From the NCBI RefSeq assembly GCF_900240995.1, contig NZ_LT965958.1, forward strand, positions 1-34,680: a stretch of 34,680 nt of DNA, given 5' to 3'. Shown here in pieces: positions 26,494 through 34,361 of this stretch (its first letter is position 1; every line of letters begins with the position of its first letter). Source of the stretch: Bacillus sp. Marseille-P3661 (GTDB lineage Bacteria; Bacillota; Bacilli; Bacillales; Bacillaceae_J). The notes under the pieces are model-generated. The model saw only the letters and a list, made by a program, of their open reading frames with translations, ran no database searches and was not told where the DNA came from. The translations under genes and the position numbers were made by a program.

Positions 26494-27756
26494 ATGAAAA
26501 AGCGTAACTTGATGGCTATTATTGGATTCTTAGCAATTCTTTTTTTATGTGGTTGTGCACAGAATCCACCCGATGAAACTAATAACTCCGAAATAGAGTT
26601 GCAAGAAGAATACAATGAACAGAAACATCCTGATGACAAAATAGTCGATTTTTCTGTTGAAGATGATAAGACAAGTCACCACAGTAATAATCCACCTACA
26701 GAACAAAAGGATGGTAATTTATCAGAGCTTAAAGTGCATTATATAAACGTAGGCCAAGCTGATTCTACATTACTTCAATACAATGATAACGAAGAACAAT
26801 ACACGATCCTTCTAGATGCAGGAAATTGGAATAGTAATAGTGTAGTAAGCTATTTAAACTCCCAAAATATTTCGCAAATCGATATCGCTATTGGTACGCA
26901 TCCTGATGCAGATCACATTGGACAGTTAGATAAGATACTAAACAACTTTGAAGTTGGTGAAGTTTGGATGTCGGGTAATACAAGCACTTCACAAACTTTT
27001 CAAAGACTCCTAACCGCAATTGACACGAATGACGTAGACTACTATGAGCCAAGAATGGGCGATGAATTTGAAGTAGGTCCACTAAAAATTGAAGTGTTAT
27101 ATCCGCGAAATATTAGTGAAAATGATAATGATGAATCGATTTCATTAAAATTAACATATGGTAATGTGCGTTTTATTTTTACAGGTGATGCAAGTAAAGA
27201 TGATGAATTAAAAATACTCCAAAGTGGTATAGACGTGCAGGCTGACATTCTACAATTAGGTCATCATGGGTCCTCAACCTCAACACATCCATCGTTTCTA
27301 AATGAGGTAGGACCTTCAGTTGCAATTTATAGCGCAGGACAAGATAATACATATGGTCATCCGCATAAGGAAGTTGTGGAATTAATACAAGGTGCTGGAA
27401 TTAAGCTTTATGGCACCGATGTTCATGGAACGATTATCGTTTCAACAAATGGAAAAAACTTTGTTGTTAAAACCCAGAAGGATGGTACGATTACACCGTC
27501 TAGCAATAGTGGTACAACTAAAACTATGGAGCATGTAGATCAAAAGAGTGGGGCTGCACCATCGAATTGTATTGATATAAATTCTGCGTCAATTGAACAA
27601 CTGCAGGATATTATCCATATTGGACCAGCTCGTGCAGAGGAGCTCATAAACTATAGGCCATACAGTTCAATTAATGGGTTGACTAAAATTAAGGGGATTG
27701 GTTCAGCTAGAATGGAAGATATAAAATCGCAAGGTCTTGCTTGCATTGGAGGTTAA
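26494..27756 (+). CDS. ComEC-like MBL-fold lipoprotein with C-terminal helix-hairpin-helix
   Basis: 420 residues from the ATG after AAAGGAGA; an upstream in-frame ATG has no ribosome binding site. Residues 1-23 are a lipoprotein signal ending FLCGC. A low-complexity acidic linker follows to about residue 75. The MBL domain then shows VHYINVGQADSTLLQ, the metal motif GTHPDADHIGQL, FTGDAS and LGHHGSSTSTHPSF, the order seen in the ComEC/Rec2 C-terminal nuclease-like domain. The last 65 residues hold two HhH motifs (INSASIEQLQDIIHIGPARA and INGLTKIKGIGSARMEDIK), which bind DNA non-specifically. It is probably a cell-surface nuclease or DNA-binding hydrolase. A DUF3006 gene follows. Confidence 0.9.
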   Translation: MKKRNLMAIIGFLAILFLCGCAQNPPDETNNSEIELQEEYNEQKHPDDKIVDFSVEDDKTSHHSNNPPTEQKDGNLSELKVHYINVGQADSTLLQYNDNEEQYTILLDAGNWNSNSVVSYLNSQNISQIDIAIGTHPDADHIGQLDKILNNFEVGEVWMSGNTSTSQTFQRLLTAIDTNDVDYYEPRMGDEFEVGPLKIEVLYPRNISENDNDESISLKLTYGNVRFIFTGDASKDDELKILQSGIDVQADILQLGHHGSSTSTHPSFLNEVGPSVAIYSAGQDNTYGHPHKEVVELIQGAGIKLYGTDVHGTIIVSTNGKNFVVKTQKDGTITPSSNSGTTKTMEHVDQKSGAAPSNCIDINSASIEQLQDIIHIGPARAEELINYRPYSSINGLTKIKGIGSARMEDIKSQGLACIGG

Positions 27757-27765
27757 GTTTAGAGG

Positions 27766-28029
27766 ATGAAAGGTTATTTAGACAGAATTGAAGACAATAC
27801 ATTTGGTGTATTATTAGTAGAAGAGTTAAATAAAGAGTTTATGATCCCAGTAGCTGAGTTACCAGCAGGCAGCACAGCAGGAACACACTTTGATGTAACT
27901 CTAGAAAACAATAAGATTGTTACGATAAAAGTGAACGAGGTAGCCACAAAAGCAGAACAACAAAAGGTAGACGATAGGATGACAAAGATTCGTAGTAAAA
28001 GTAAAGGCAGCAAATTTCAAAAGAAATAG
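27766..28029 (+). CDS. DUF3006 family protein
   Basis: 87 residues, basic at the C-terminus (KIRSKSKGSKFQKK). The beginning MKGYLDRIEDNTFGVLLVEE and the following IPVAELPAGSTAGTHFDV match the DUF3006 pattern, probably a small beta-barrel. Its start is nine bases after the stop of the ComEC-like gene, and DUF3006 genes are known as frequent neighbours of such secreted MBL proteins, so a joint function is likely. It has no signal peptide, hence a cytoplasmic location. A strong terminator follows. Confidence 0.8.
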   Translation: MKGYLDRIEDNTFGVLLVEELNKEFMIPVAELPAGSTAGTHFDVTLENNKIVTIKVNEVATKAEQQKVDDRMTKIRSKSKGSKFQKK

Positions 28030-28050
28030 AGTTTTAATAAGAGGAAATGT

Positions 28051-28079
28051 AAAGACGAATTCGGATTGAATTCGTCTTT
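28051..28079 (+). terminator. Terminator after the DUF3006 gene
   Basis: AAAGACGAATTC and GAATTCGTCTTT are perfect 12-bp arms around GGATT, with T residues at the end. Confidence 0.85.
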
Positions 28080-28200
28080 TATATTTTACAGGGTTATATG
28101 CTACACGATCAACTAAATCTTGAATAAATTTCCAGGCCTTATGTGATTAATTAAATTAAAATGAGCAGTTCTGCCTATTGTTGGGAATAGCTATTAGTTA

Positions 28201-28300
28201 CCGATAAATCCAAAAAGCCGGTAGATATAATTGTGAATTGGACGATAACTTGAAAAAGTGGGTAGATATTATGCAAAACTGGCAGATATCCTCCCAATGG
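28201..28300. repeat. Five degenerate units of about 20 bp
   Basis: The core (G/C)GATA or AGATAT recurs at about 20-base steps: CCGATAAAT at 28201, GTAGATAT at 28221, GACGATAAC at 28241, GTAGATAT at 28262 and GCAGATAT at 28282, each followed by a variable A-rich part and often a G-rich end. It lies in the otherwise empty 300-base gap between the DUF3006 and GNAT genes. Confidence 0.5.
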
Positions 28301-28329
28301 CAAGCTGCAACATAAACATGCTGGGCTAT

Positions 28330-29001
28330 TTATATTGCTTTTAACTCAACAGTTTCCTGATTTTCTAGCTTACTGATCATTTCAAGCCAAGCATCTGGCT
28401 TATTCGGTAATACAGTGTAGTATTGTTTTAGAAATTGTACAATTAAGCTTGTTTCTAATGTTTCGGTATCGTTGTTCATTGGAAGGAAACATAAGTCCAA
28501 TCCTGTTACGGCCTCGCCATCATTGTTCCAGGACGGGTGGACATACGTGAAATGTAGTTTTTTGTAACCTAAATGTGCAAGTACTTCGCGACGTACAAAC
28601 GGATTCATGGCTCTAACCCCACCAAATTCCAACTTTTCTACTTGGGAAGGATCATAAATTTCAGCAAACATGCCACGCAACTTTTTACCATTCGCAGCTG
28701 CTAAGCTATGTAGATGTTCTAACCTATTGTTTGCTAAGAAAGGACCAATACCTAAACCGTCTTTGCCAATAATAGTGAAATCTGTCATTGCGACGTTAAA
28801 GTCTTGATAATAACGGTATTCAGTTGCACCAACGACTGCATCATTAGAAACCGCAACATAGACATAAATGCCTGGGTCTTCAAGTGGTTCTTTCCATAAA
28901 TCAAACTCTAATACTTCTTCACCTGGAAAAACAGCTTGCATTAATTCATGCATCTTCTTAAAAAGCGGGTCTGTAATTGAAGTAATTCTTTGATATTCCA
29001 T
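28330..29001 (-). CDS. GNAT-like acetyltransferase, third gene of the nitrilase operon
   Basis: 223 residues. The GNAT fold is suggested by YVAVSNDAVVGATEYRYY (beta-4 region) and by GLGIGPFLANNRLEHLHSLA (about residues 83-102) in place of the usual acetyl-CoA loop RxxGxG/A, which is not exact here. The later VRREVLAHLGYKKLHFTYVHP looks like the end of the fold. The acceptor is unknown. ATG follows AAAGGAG. The gene starts 24 bases after the stop of another GNAT gene and is co-transcribed with it and a nitrilase-family hydrolase, so the three probably act on one amide or amine compound. Confidence 0.65.
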   Translation of the reverse strand: MEYQRITSITDPLFKKMHELMQAVFPGEEVLEFDLWKEPLEDPGIYVYVAVSNDAVVGATEYRYYQDFNVAMTDFTIIGKDGLGIGPFLANNRLEHLHSLAAANGKKLRGMFAEIYDPSQVEKLEFGGVRAMNPFVRREVLAHLGYKKLHFTYVHPSWNNDGEAVTGLDLCFLPMNNDTETLETSLIVQFLKQYYTVLPNKPDAWLEMISKLENQETVELKAI

Positions 29002-29025
29002 ATTCTCATTCTCCTTTGTTATTGC

Positions 29026-29697
29026 TTATAAAAATGGATTTTTCCATTCCATTAGTGTTCCATAATTTAAAGACTCTTCATCATCTAAGTAATTGGCCAC
29101 TACTTTTAACGGTACACGACCGCAACGAAGAAGAAACGTAACAACAGGATCTTTTTCAACACCACTTAATACAGCTTCAATATATTGCTCCGGTGTCATC
29201 TCATTTGCTTTTTTATGATACCCAGGCATTCGGGCTCCACCCAAAAGCCGCTGTAAATTTTTGTGAACGACAACATCATACATGGAATGCATAAGCCATT
29301 TCCCTAAACCGAGTTTCCGAAAAGACGGGCGAACACCAATGTCAACTACATACAAGGTGTTGCCATTTGGATTATGATTTGTAATATAGCCATGGTCAGT
29401 TATTTCCTCCCACGTATGTTCAGGATGGAGCGGATCAAAGTCTACGAGTAGGCCCGTCATGGAGCCAGCTAATTCACCGTCGACTTCAATACAAAGCGCA
29501 CCCTCTGGAAAAAAGGAAATATGATTTTGAAGTTGTTCTGTGTTCCACCATAGTTCAGAAGGGAAGGGAGGTGGAAAGCTTTCTTGTTGAATTCGAATCA
29601 TGCCCTCAAAGTCGTTTACAGTATAATTACGAATTACTGCAGGAATAGGTTTTTCCTTATCAAAAACATAGAACTCTTTATGATACATCCTCTTCAC
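29026..29697 (-). CDS. GNAT family N-acetyltransferase, second gene of the nitrilase operon
   Basis: 223 residues with a clear GNAT core. LCIEVDGELAGSMTGLLVDF is the beta-strand before the cofactor site, YVVDIGVRPSFRKLGLGKWL (about residues 115-134) contains the acetyl-CoA loop RKLGLG, and LGGARMPGYHKKANEM follows. It transfers an acetyl group from acetyl-CoA to an unknown amine. It starts 18 bases after the nitrilase stop. From memory, B. subtilis YhcX joins a GNAT and a nitrilase domain in one chain; here they are separate genes in an operon. Confidence 0.85.
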   Translation of the reverse strand: MKRMYHKEFYVFDKEKPIPAVIRNYTVNDFEGMIRIQQESFPPPFPSELWWNTEQLQNHISFFPEGALCIEVDGELAGSMTGLLVDFDPLHPEHTWEEITDHGYITNHNPNGNTLYVVDIGVRPSFRKLGLGKWLMHSMYDVVVHKNLQRLLGGARMPGYHKKANEMTPEQYIEAVLSGVEKDPVVTFLLRCGRVPLKVVANYLDDEESLNYGTLMEWKNPFL

Positions 29698-29715
29698 TCC
29701 TCTTGGACTTTTGGA

Positions 29716-30573
29716 TTACTTCCAATCTGGATATAAATCAGTACGGCGGTCACGCCATGTTGTCACAGAACCACTTTCACGAACTTTATATAATAATTCT
29801 AAATCCAAGTCTGCTGTCACGACCATATCATGATTAAGTTCACCCTCGACTAAAATACCTCTTGGTGGAAACGGAATATCGTTTGGTGTAATGATTGCAG
29901 ATTGACCAAAATTTGACCGCATAAAATCAACTGTTGGCAGTGATCCAACTGTACCAGCATTTACTACATACACTTGATTTTCAACTGCTCGAGCATGGCT
30001 TGTATAACGAACACGATAAAAGCCGTGGCGATCATCCGTACATGATGGGCAAAAAATAACGTCCGCCCCTTTTGCCTTTGCCATTCGAACGATTTCAGGA
30101 AATTCAATGTCATAGCAGGTTAACATAGCGATTTTTCCTTTATCAGTTTCAAACACTTGGAATGTATCTCCGCCGTCCATATTCCATTCATGAACTTCAG
30201 TTGGAGTTAGATGAAGCTTAGCTTGCTGTGCAATTCGGCCATCCGGATAGAAAAGATGTGCAACATTATATAACTTTTCACCTTTTCTAATAATATGTGT
30301 GCCACCGATAATATGCATTGTTGTTTCTTGTGCTAGTTTTGTAAATAAGCTTTGATATTGCTCAGTAAAATCAGGTAGTTCATTTATAGTTAATGCCTGC
30401 CCTTTATCATTACCAATTGATAATAATTGAGTAGTAAAAAACTCCGGGAACAGTACAAAATCTGCGCCAAATTCCTGGGCAGTTTTTACATAATGCTCAA
30501 CTTGATTTGCAAAATCTTCGAAAGAGTGAATGGTATGTAGGTGGTACTGAACTGTTGACACCCGTAATTTCAT
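29716..30573 (-). CDS. Carbon-nitrogen hydrolase (nitrilase superfamily)
   Basis: 285 residues from the ATG after AAAGGAGAT; an upstream in-frame ATG overlaps that site. The Glu-Lys-Cys triad is complete: E44 in LFPEFFTT, K119 in QAKLHLTPTE and C153 in LTCYDIEFPE, with a further Glu shortly after. The superfamily hydrolyses amides or nitriles, releasing ammonia. The sequence resembles the amidase side of the family, since the nitrilase-specific surroundings are not evident. It is first in a minus-strand operon with two GNAT acetyltransferases. Confidence 0.9.
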   Translation of the reverse strand: MKLRVSTVQYHLHTIHSFEDFANQVEHYVKTAQEFGADFVLFPEFFTTQLLSIGNDKGQALTINELPDFTEQYQSLFTKLAQETTMHIIGGTHIIRKGEKLYNVAHLFYPDGRIAQQAKLHLTPTEVHEWNMDGGDTFQVFETDKGKIAMLTCYDIEFPEIVRMAKAKGADVIFCPSCTDDRHGFYRVRYTSHARAVENQVYVVNAGTVGSLPTVDFMRSNFGQSAIITPNDIPFPPRGILVEGELNHDMVVTADLDLELLYKVRESGSVTTWRDRRTDLYPDWK

Positions 30574-31040
30574 TCGTGCATCTCCTTTCATATAAATAGA
30601 TATGAATTTTTATAGAAAACAATAATGATATTATTCTAAAAGTTTTACTTATTCAAGCTAAAAGTGTTGAGAAATAAGAATATTTTTTAGTCTTTGTATT
30701 ATGATGATTATTTGTGAGTAAATACGTAGTGTTATAAAAGTTCTTAAAGAAGTTTTTCTTAGGGAATATATATAAGATGCAAGAATGTTGAATGTTAGTT
30801 ATATAATTTACTATGAATTGTTTTTTACTTGCAATTTAAGTGTATAAACCTTTTACATAAAGGCTTGTTTGTGAACTAGTAGGACATTGAATCCGTTAAG
30901 TAATAGAAAATTATTACGTTAGTATCATTTCTATTATTTAACGGAATTTATGTCCATAAAACTTTTTAGCAAAAACATTATAATTATTGTTTCGAATAAT
31001 TAGTTAGTTGAACGATCTTATGTATTATTTTAACTAAGAA
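30574..31040. other. Gene-free region with a long hairpin
   Basis: About 470 very AT-rich bases between two minus-strand genes. Besides the 18-bp stem at 30892-30945 (listed separately) I see no open frame, and no promoter could be assigned with confidence. Confidence 0.55.
30892..30945. repeat. Long inverted repeat (18-bp arms)
   Basis: The arms 30892-30909 (TCCGTTAAGTAATAGAAA) and 30928-30945 (TTTCTATTATTTAACGGA) pair at 17 of 18 positions, the exception being a G-T wobble, around an 18-base loop. It lies 95 bases downstream of the XRE-cupin gene. There is no T-tract on the minus-strand exit, so it is not a classical terminator. Confidence 0.75.
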
Positions 31041-31580
31041 TTAAAACAAATCTTTCAACTCTTCATCTGAGTATGACGCAATTAAGACAAATGCTGTTTC
31101 TTCACCGATGTTTTTAACAAAATGGGGTACACTTGCATTCCAGCTAAAAGAATCTCCTGTTTCTAAAATATAGGAATCTTCGCCTTGTTGAGCTAAAACT
31201 TTTCCTTCTAGAATAAGATGACATTCTTCACCCTCATGTGCATGAGATTCCCCTAACTCCGCTCCTGGCGGAAATTCAACACTAACCATTCGTAATCCGC
31301 CTCTTGATGCGATATGTTCAACTTTATAATTGTTTGTAGTTGTGTAGGAGCGTTCCGCCTTTCTCACGACACGCATATGCTGCTTTTTTTCTAATAATAA
31401 ATAAGGTAAGGGTACGTCTAAAAAAGTAGCGATGGTTTGCAATGTTTGTATTGATGGAGACGTATTATTGTTTTCTACATTACTAATAAATCCTTTTGAT
31501 AAACCTGTTTCCTCACACATTTGTGCGATTGTGATTTTTTTTCGGTTTCGGATAGCACGAATTTTTGAACCGATATCCAT
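31041..31580 (-). CDS. XRE-family transcriptional regulator with C-terminal cupin sensor
   Basis: 179 residues from ATG behind GAGGTGA; a GTG nine bases upstream overlaps that site. Residues 5-60 form a Cro/CI helix-turn-helix (KITIAQMCEETGLSKGFISN, then VENNNTSPSIQTLQTIATFL). Residues about 95-175 are a cupin barrel with GESHAHEGEECHLILEGK and GDSFSWNASVPHFVKN, likely a ligand or metal pocket. This architecture is shared with PuuR-like regulators of polyamine and amine breakdown. It is divergent from the esterase/dioxygenase operon and upstream of the nitrilase/GNAT operon on the same strand, so either could be its target. Confidence 0.9.
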   Translation of the reverse strand: MDIGSKIRAIRNRKKITIAQMCEETGLSKGFISNVENNNTSPSIQTLQTIATFLDVPLPYLLLEKKQHMRVVRKAERSYTTTNNYKVEHIASRGGLRMVSVEFPPGAELGESHAHEGEECHLILEGKVLAQQGEDSYILETGDSFSWNASVPHFVKNIGEETAFVLIASYSDEELKDLF

Positions 31581-31762
31581 TGAAGTCACCTCGTGTGTTC
31601 TCTGATATGAAACTATATTCTATATTAACAAATAATTCATTGACATTCCACAATGTATATTGTTATCCTATAGATGATTATTATTCATATAAAAAAACAT
31701 TAGTAACTATAAATAGTTTAGTTAATATACAGAAAAAATAGTGTTATAAGGAGTGGGTCATA

Positions 31763-32416
31763 ATGAATGCGCCAATGGTTTTTGAATTACGCAAACCAGT
31801 AAATGCTGAGCCAAATCAATCGTATCCTGCGATATTTATTATGCATGGGATAGGAAGTAATGAACAAAATATGTTTTCTTTAGTAGAAGGCTTACAGAAC
31901 CAGTTTTATATTTTTAGTATTCGCGGTCATTTAAAACAACCACCAGGTTATGCTTTTTTTACAATTGAAGGCTATGGAAAACCGCATCGTCAAGTATTTG
32001 ACGAAGGTATTGAAAAGTTAACAAGCTTTATTGATTATGCATGTGAAGAGTATCCTATCGATCAATCACAAATGTATTTACTAGGATTTAGTCAAGGAGC
32101 TATATTATCCATGACACTAGGTTTGACGTTAGGAAATAGACTGAAGGGCATTGTCGCTTTAAGCGGATATATACCTAAATTTGTAAAAGAAGAATACAAA
32201 AAACAAGCAGTTGACAAGCTTTCTTTGTTTATTTCTCATGGTGAACAGGACAATATTCTGCCCTATGAATGGGGTATCGATGCGAGTGAATATTTCAAAG
32301 AATTAGGAGCACATGTAACCTTCCGTTCGTATCCAGAACCACACACGGTTTCATTAGAAAACTTAAAAGATTTAACTTCATGGATTGTAGATAGACTGAA
32401 AACGGAGGGGGAATAA
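31763..32416 (+). CDS. Alpha/beta-hydrolase (phospholipase/carboxylesterase family, MhqD-like)
   Basis: 217 residues, the size of bacterial carboxylesterase/lysophospholipase-type hydrolases. The triad is S110 in LGFSQGA, D163 in HGEQDNILP and H194 in PEPHTVS; the oxyanion region is IMHGIGSNEQNM. ATG follows AAGGAGTGGG. The dioxygenase gene begins five bases after its stop. In B. subtilis similar esterase and ring-cleaving dioxygenase genes (mhq genes) respond to quinones; here the divergent regulator is of a different family (XRE-cupin), so that parallel is only suggestive. Confidence 0.88.
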   Translation: MNAPMVFELRKPVNAEPNQSYPAIFIMHGIGSNEQNMFSLVEGLQNQFYIFSIRGHLKQPPGYAFFTIEGYGKPHRQVFDEGIEKLTSFIDYACEEYPIDQSQMYLLGFSQGAILSMTLGLTLGNRLKGIVALSGYIPKFVKEEYKKQAVDKLSLFISHGEQDNILPYEWGIDASEYFKELGAHVTFRSYPEPHTVSLENLKDLTSWIVDRLKTEGE

Positions 32417-32420
32417 GTAG

Positions 32421-33209
32421 ATGATGCCATCGTATTTTATTGCACATGGAGCACCGTTGTTAGCTCTTGAAAATAATCAATATACACAGTTTTTAAATCA
32501 ATTGGGTAACATGCTGCCTACACCTGCTGCTATCATTTTATTTTCAGCACATTGGGAATCAGCAACTCAAAAGGTAAGTGATGTCGAGGAATTTAGTACT
32601 ATTTATGATTTTGGTGGATTCCCGGAACCATTATATCAGATCACATATCCTGCAAAAGGTAAGCACGAGCTTACGGAGGAAATTATTGAATTGTTTAGTA
32701 ATCAGGGGATACAATTTGAAGTGGATAACACTCGTGGCTTAGACCATGGTGCATGGGTTGTTTTACGAATGTTATATCCTAATGCAAATATTCCAGTCAT
32801 TTCAATGTCCGTAAATCCTAGATTATCACCTGAACAACAATACAAAATTGGTCAATCCTTAGCTGTTCTCAGAGAAAAAAATGTTATGGTAATTGGCAGT
32901 GGCGGTACAGTGCATAATCTCCGTGCACTTAATTGGGCAGACCGTGAAGGTGAATTTGATCAGTGGGCGGTCGATTTCGATGATTGGATCGCAGCACGTC
33001 TTGCAGAGTGGGATACTGCATCATTGTTCCAGTATGAATCGTTAGCACCAAATGCACAATTTGCAGTTCCGCCATATGGCAATGAGCACTTTATCCCGAT
33101 TTTTTATGCAATGGGTGCAGCTGATGACAAAAAAACGGCAAAACTTCTCCATCGCAGTTTTCGTTATGGAAGTTTAAGTCATAGCGTTTGGGAATTTGGA
33201 GGAGAATAG
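32421..33209 (+). CDS. LigB-type extradiol ring-cleavage dioxygenase (DODA family)
   Basis: 262 residues. Conserved histidines of the family are seen at H9 (FIAHGAP), H44 (FSAHWES), H109 (GLDHGAWVVL) and H165 (GSGGTVHNL), giving an Fe or Zn site. DODA/YgiD-like enzymes open catechol rings such as 4,5-DOPA, using O2. ATG-ATG start; the strong GGAGGGGGA precedes it by nine bases. It is translationally close to the esterase gene. Together they may detoxify catechols or quinones. A terminator shared with the convergent phosphatase gene follows. Confidence 0.9.
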   Translation: MMPSYFIAHGAPLLALENNQYTQFLNQLGNMLPTPAAIILFSAHWESATQKVSDVEEFSTIYDFGGFPEPLYQITYPAKGKHELTEEIIELFSNQGIQFEVDNTRGLDHGAWVVLRMLYPNANIPVISMSVNPRLSPEQQYKIGQSLAVLREKNVMVIGSGGTVHNLRALNWADREGEFDQWAVDFDDWIAARLAEWDTASLFQYESLAPNAQFAVPPYGNEHFIPIFYAMGAADDKKTAKLLHRSFRYGSLSHSVWEFGGE

Positions 33210-33247
33210 GGAACTAATTTTGGAATAGAAGAGAGAATAAAACTAAT

Positions 33248-33296
33248 AGCCAGAGTCGTTGGAAGGAGCAGTTCATTTTCTCCCAAGGCTCTGGCT
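33248..33296. terminator. Terminator between convergent dioxygenase and phosphatase genes
   Basis: AGCCAGAG with further pairing TTGG pairs against CCAA and CTCTGGCT around a large loop, and a GTTT tail follows on the plus strand. It sits between two convergent stops and could serve both. Confidence 0.7.
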
Positions 33297-33306
33297 GTTT
33301 ACGATA

Positions 33307-33777
33307 TTAAATTCCTTCACGTTCGCGGATAAATTTGAGTAGATGTTGACAACCATTCAAAACAAGTTCATAGGTTTCTTCAAAGTTACCTGTAAAATAC
33401 GGGTCAGGAACATCTCGAACAGTTCCATTTTCAACAAAATCCATCAATCTCGCAATATAGCTTGAGTGATGATCGCCCGCAATCGATTTAATATCATTGA
33501 GGTTTTTTTCATCCATTGCAACAATATATTGGAAATTGTCTATATCTGAACGTTGAAACTGTCTGGCTACAATCGTACTGTAATCGATATTTACTTCATC
33601 TAACTTCTCCCGCGTCCCTTTATGTGGTGGATTTCCAATATGCCAACTTCCGGTCCCCGCCGAATCGACTTTTATTTTATTCTCTAAATTCTCTTTAAAT
33701 ACTAAATCACGAAAAATTGCTTCGGCCATGGGTGACCGACAAATATTGCCTAGACAAACGAAAAGAACATTGATCAT
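33307..33777 (-). CDS. Low-molecular-weight protein tyrosine phosphatase
   Basis: 156 residues, the standard length. The catalytic loop VCLGNICRSPMAEAI has nucleophile C8 and R14, and the general acid is D125 in DVPDPYFTG. It hydrolyses phosphotyrosine (in some relatives phosphoarginine) in the cytoplasm. The Thr/Ile discriminator in the loop (CLGNICRS, with Ile) favours tyrosine rather than phosphoarginine specificity, as recalled for YwlE which carries Thr. It resembles B. subtilis YfkJ. ATG follows AAAGGGAG. A Nudix gene lies upstream on the same strand, 56 bases away. Confidence 0.93.
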   Translation of the reverse strand: MINVLFVCLGNICRSPMAEAIFRDLVFKENLENKIKVDSAGTGSWHIGNPPHKGTREKLDEVNIDYSTIVARQFQRSDIDNFQYIVAMDEKNLNDIKSIAGDHHSSYIARLMDFVENGTVRDVPDPYFTGNFEETYELVLNGCQHLLKFIREREGI

Positions 33778-33833
33778 GCAAAACTCCCTTTCTAATTAAT
33801 ATCTTTCTTTGAAATATGTATAATATATGCTGA

Positions 33834-34229
33834 TTATTTTTCGTCAGCTAATTGCTGTACAGCGGGAATATCTGCCGGCGCCCAATTTAATGAAAGTAAA
33901 TTTTCTCTTTTTAACCAAATTAACTTGGAATGTTCATGTGGAATAGGTATACCATCAATAATACTACACTTAATGGCAATTAAACGGATGATTGCCATTT
34001 CATGCTCATGATAATTTTCGCTAAATAACTCATAAGTTCGGATCTTACAGCCAAGCTCTTCTTCAATCTCTCTTTCAAGTGCTGAGTACATATCCTCATT
34101 TTGTTCTACTTTACCACCTGGAAACTCCCATCGATTAGGGGTGGACATACGCGGAGACCTTAAAGCACATAATATTTCTTTTTGATCATTTTCAATAATA
34201 GCAGCCACTACCTTGATGGTTCTTTTCAC
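33834..34229 (-). CDS. Nudix hydrolase (MutT / 8-oxo-dGTP or CTP pyrophosphohydrolase type)
   Basis: 131 residues from GTG after TAGGAGA; a longer in-frame ATG start adds 12 residues and lacks such a site. The Nudix box is complete at residues 39-61: GKVEQNEDMYSALEREIEEE followed by LGC, fitting GX5EX7REUXEEXGU. RWEFPGGK just before is typical of MutT-like enzymes that clean oxidised nucleotides by releasing pyrophosphate. Context (next to a phosphatase gene on the same strand) gives no further hint of the substrate. Confidence 0.9.
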   Translation of the reverse strand: MKRTIKVVAAIIENDQKEILCALRSPRMSTPNRWEFPGGKVEQNEDMYSALEREIEEELGCKIRTYELFSENYHEHEMAIIRLIAIKCSIIDGIPIPHEHSKLIWLKRENLLSLNWAPADIPAVQQLADEK

Positions 34230-34361
34230 ATCTATTCTCCTACAAATTAATATAAATTTTATCATACCATTTTTTTAAAAAGTAAACATATTTAAAATCT
34301 GGGCCAGTTTAGTAAATTTCCTTTTTATATTATCGATATAAACATAGTATTGTCATCAATC

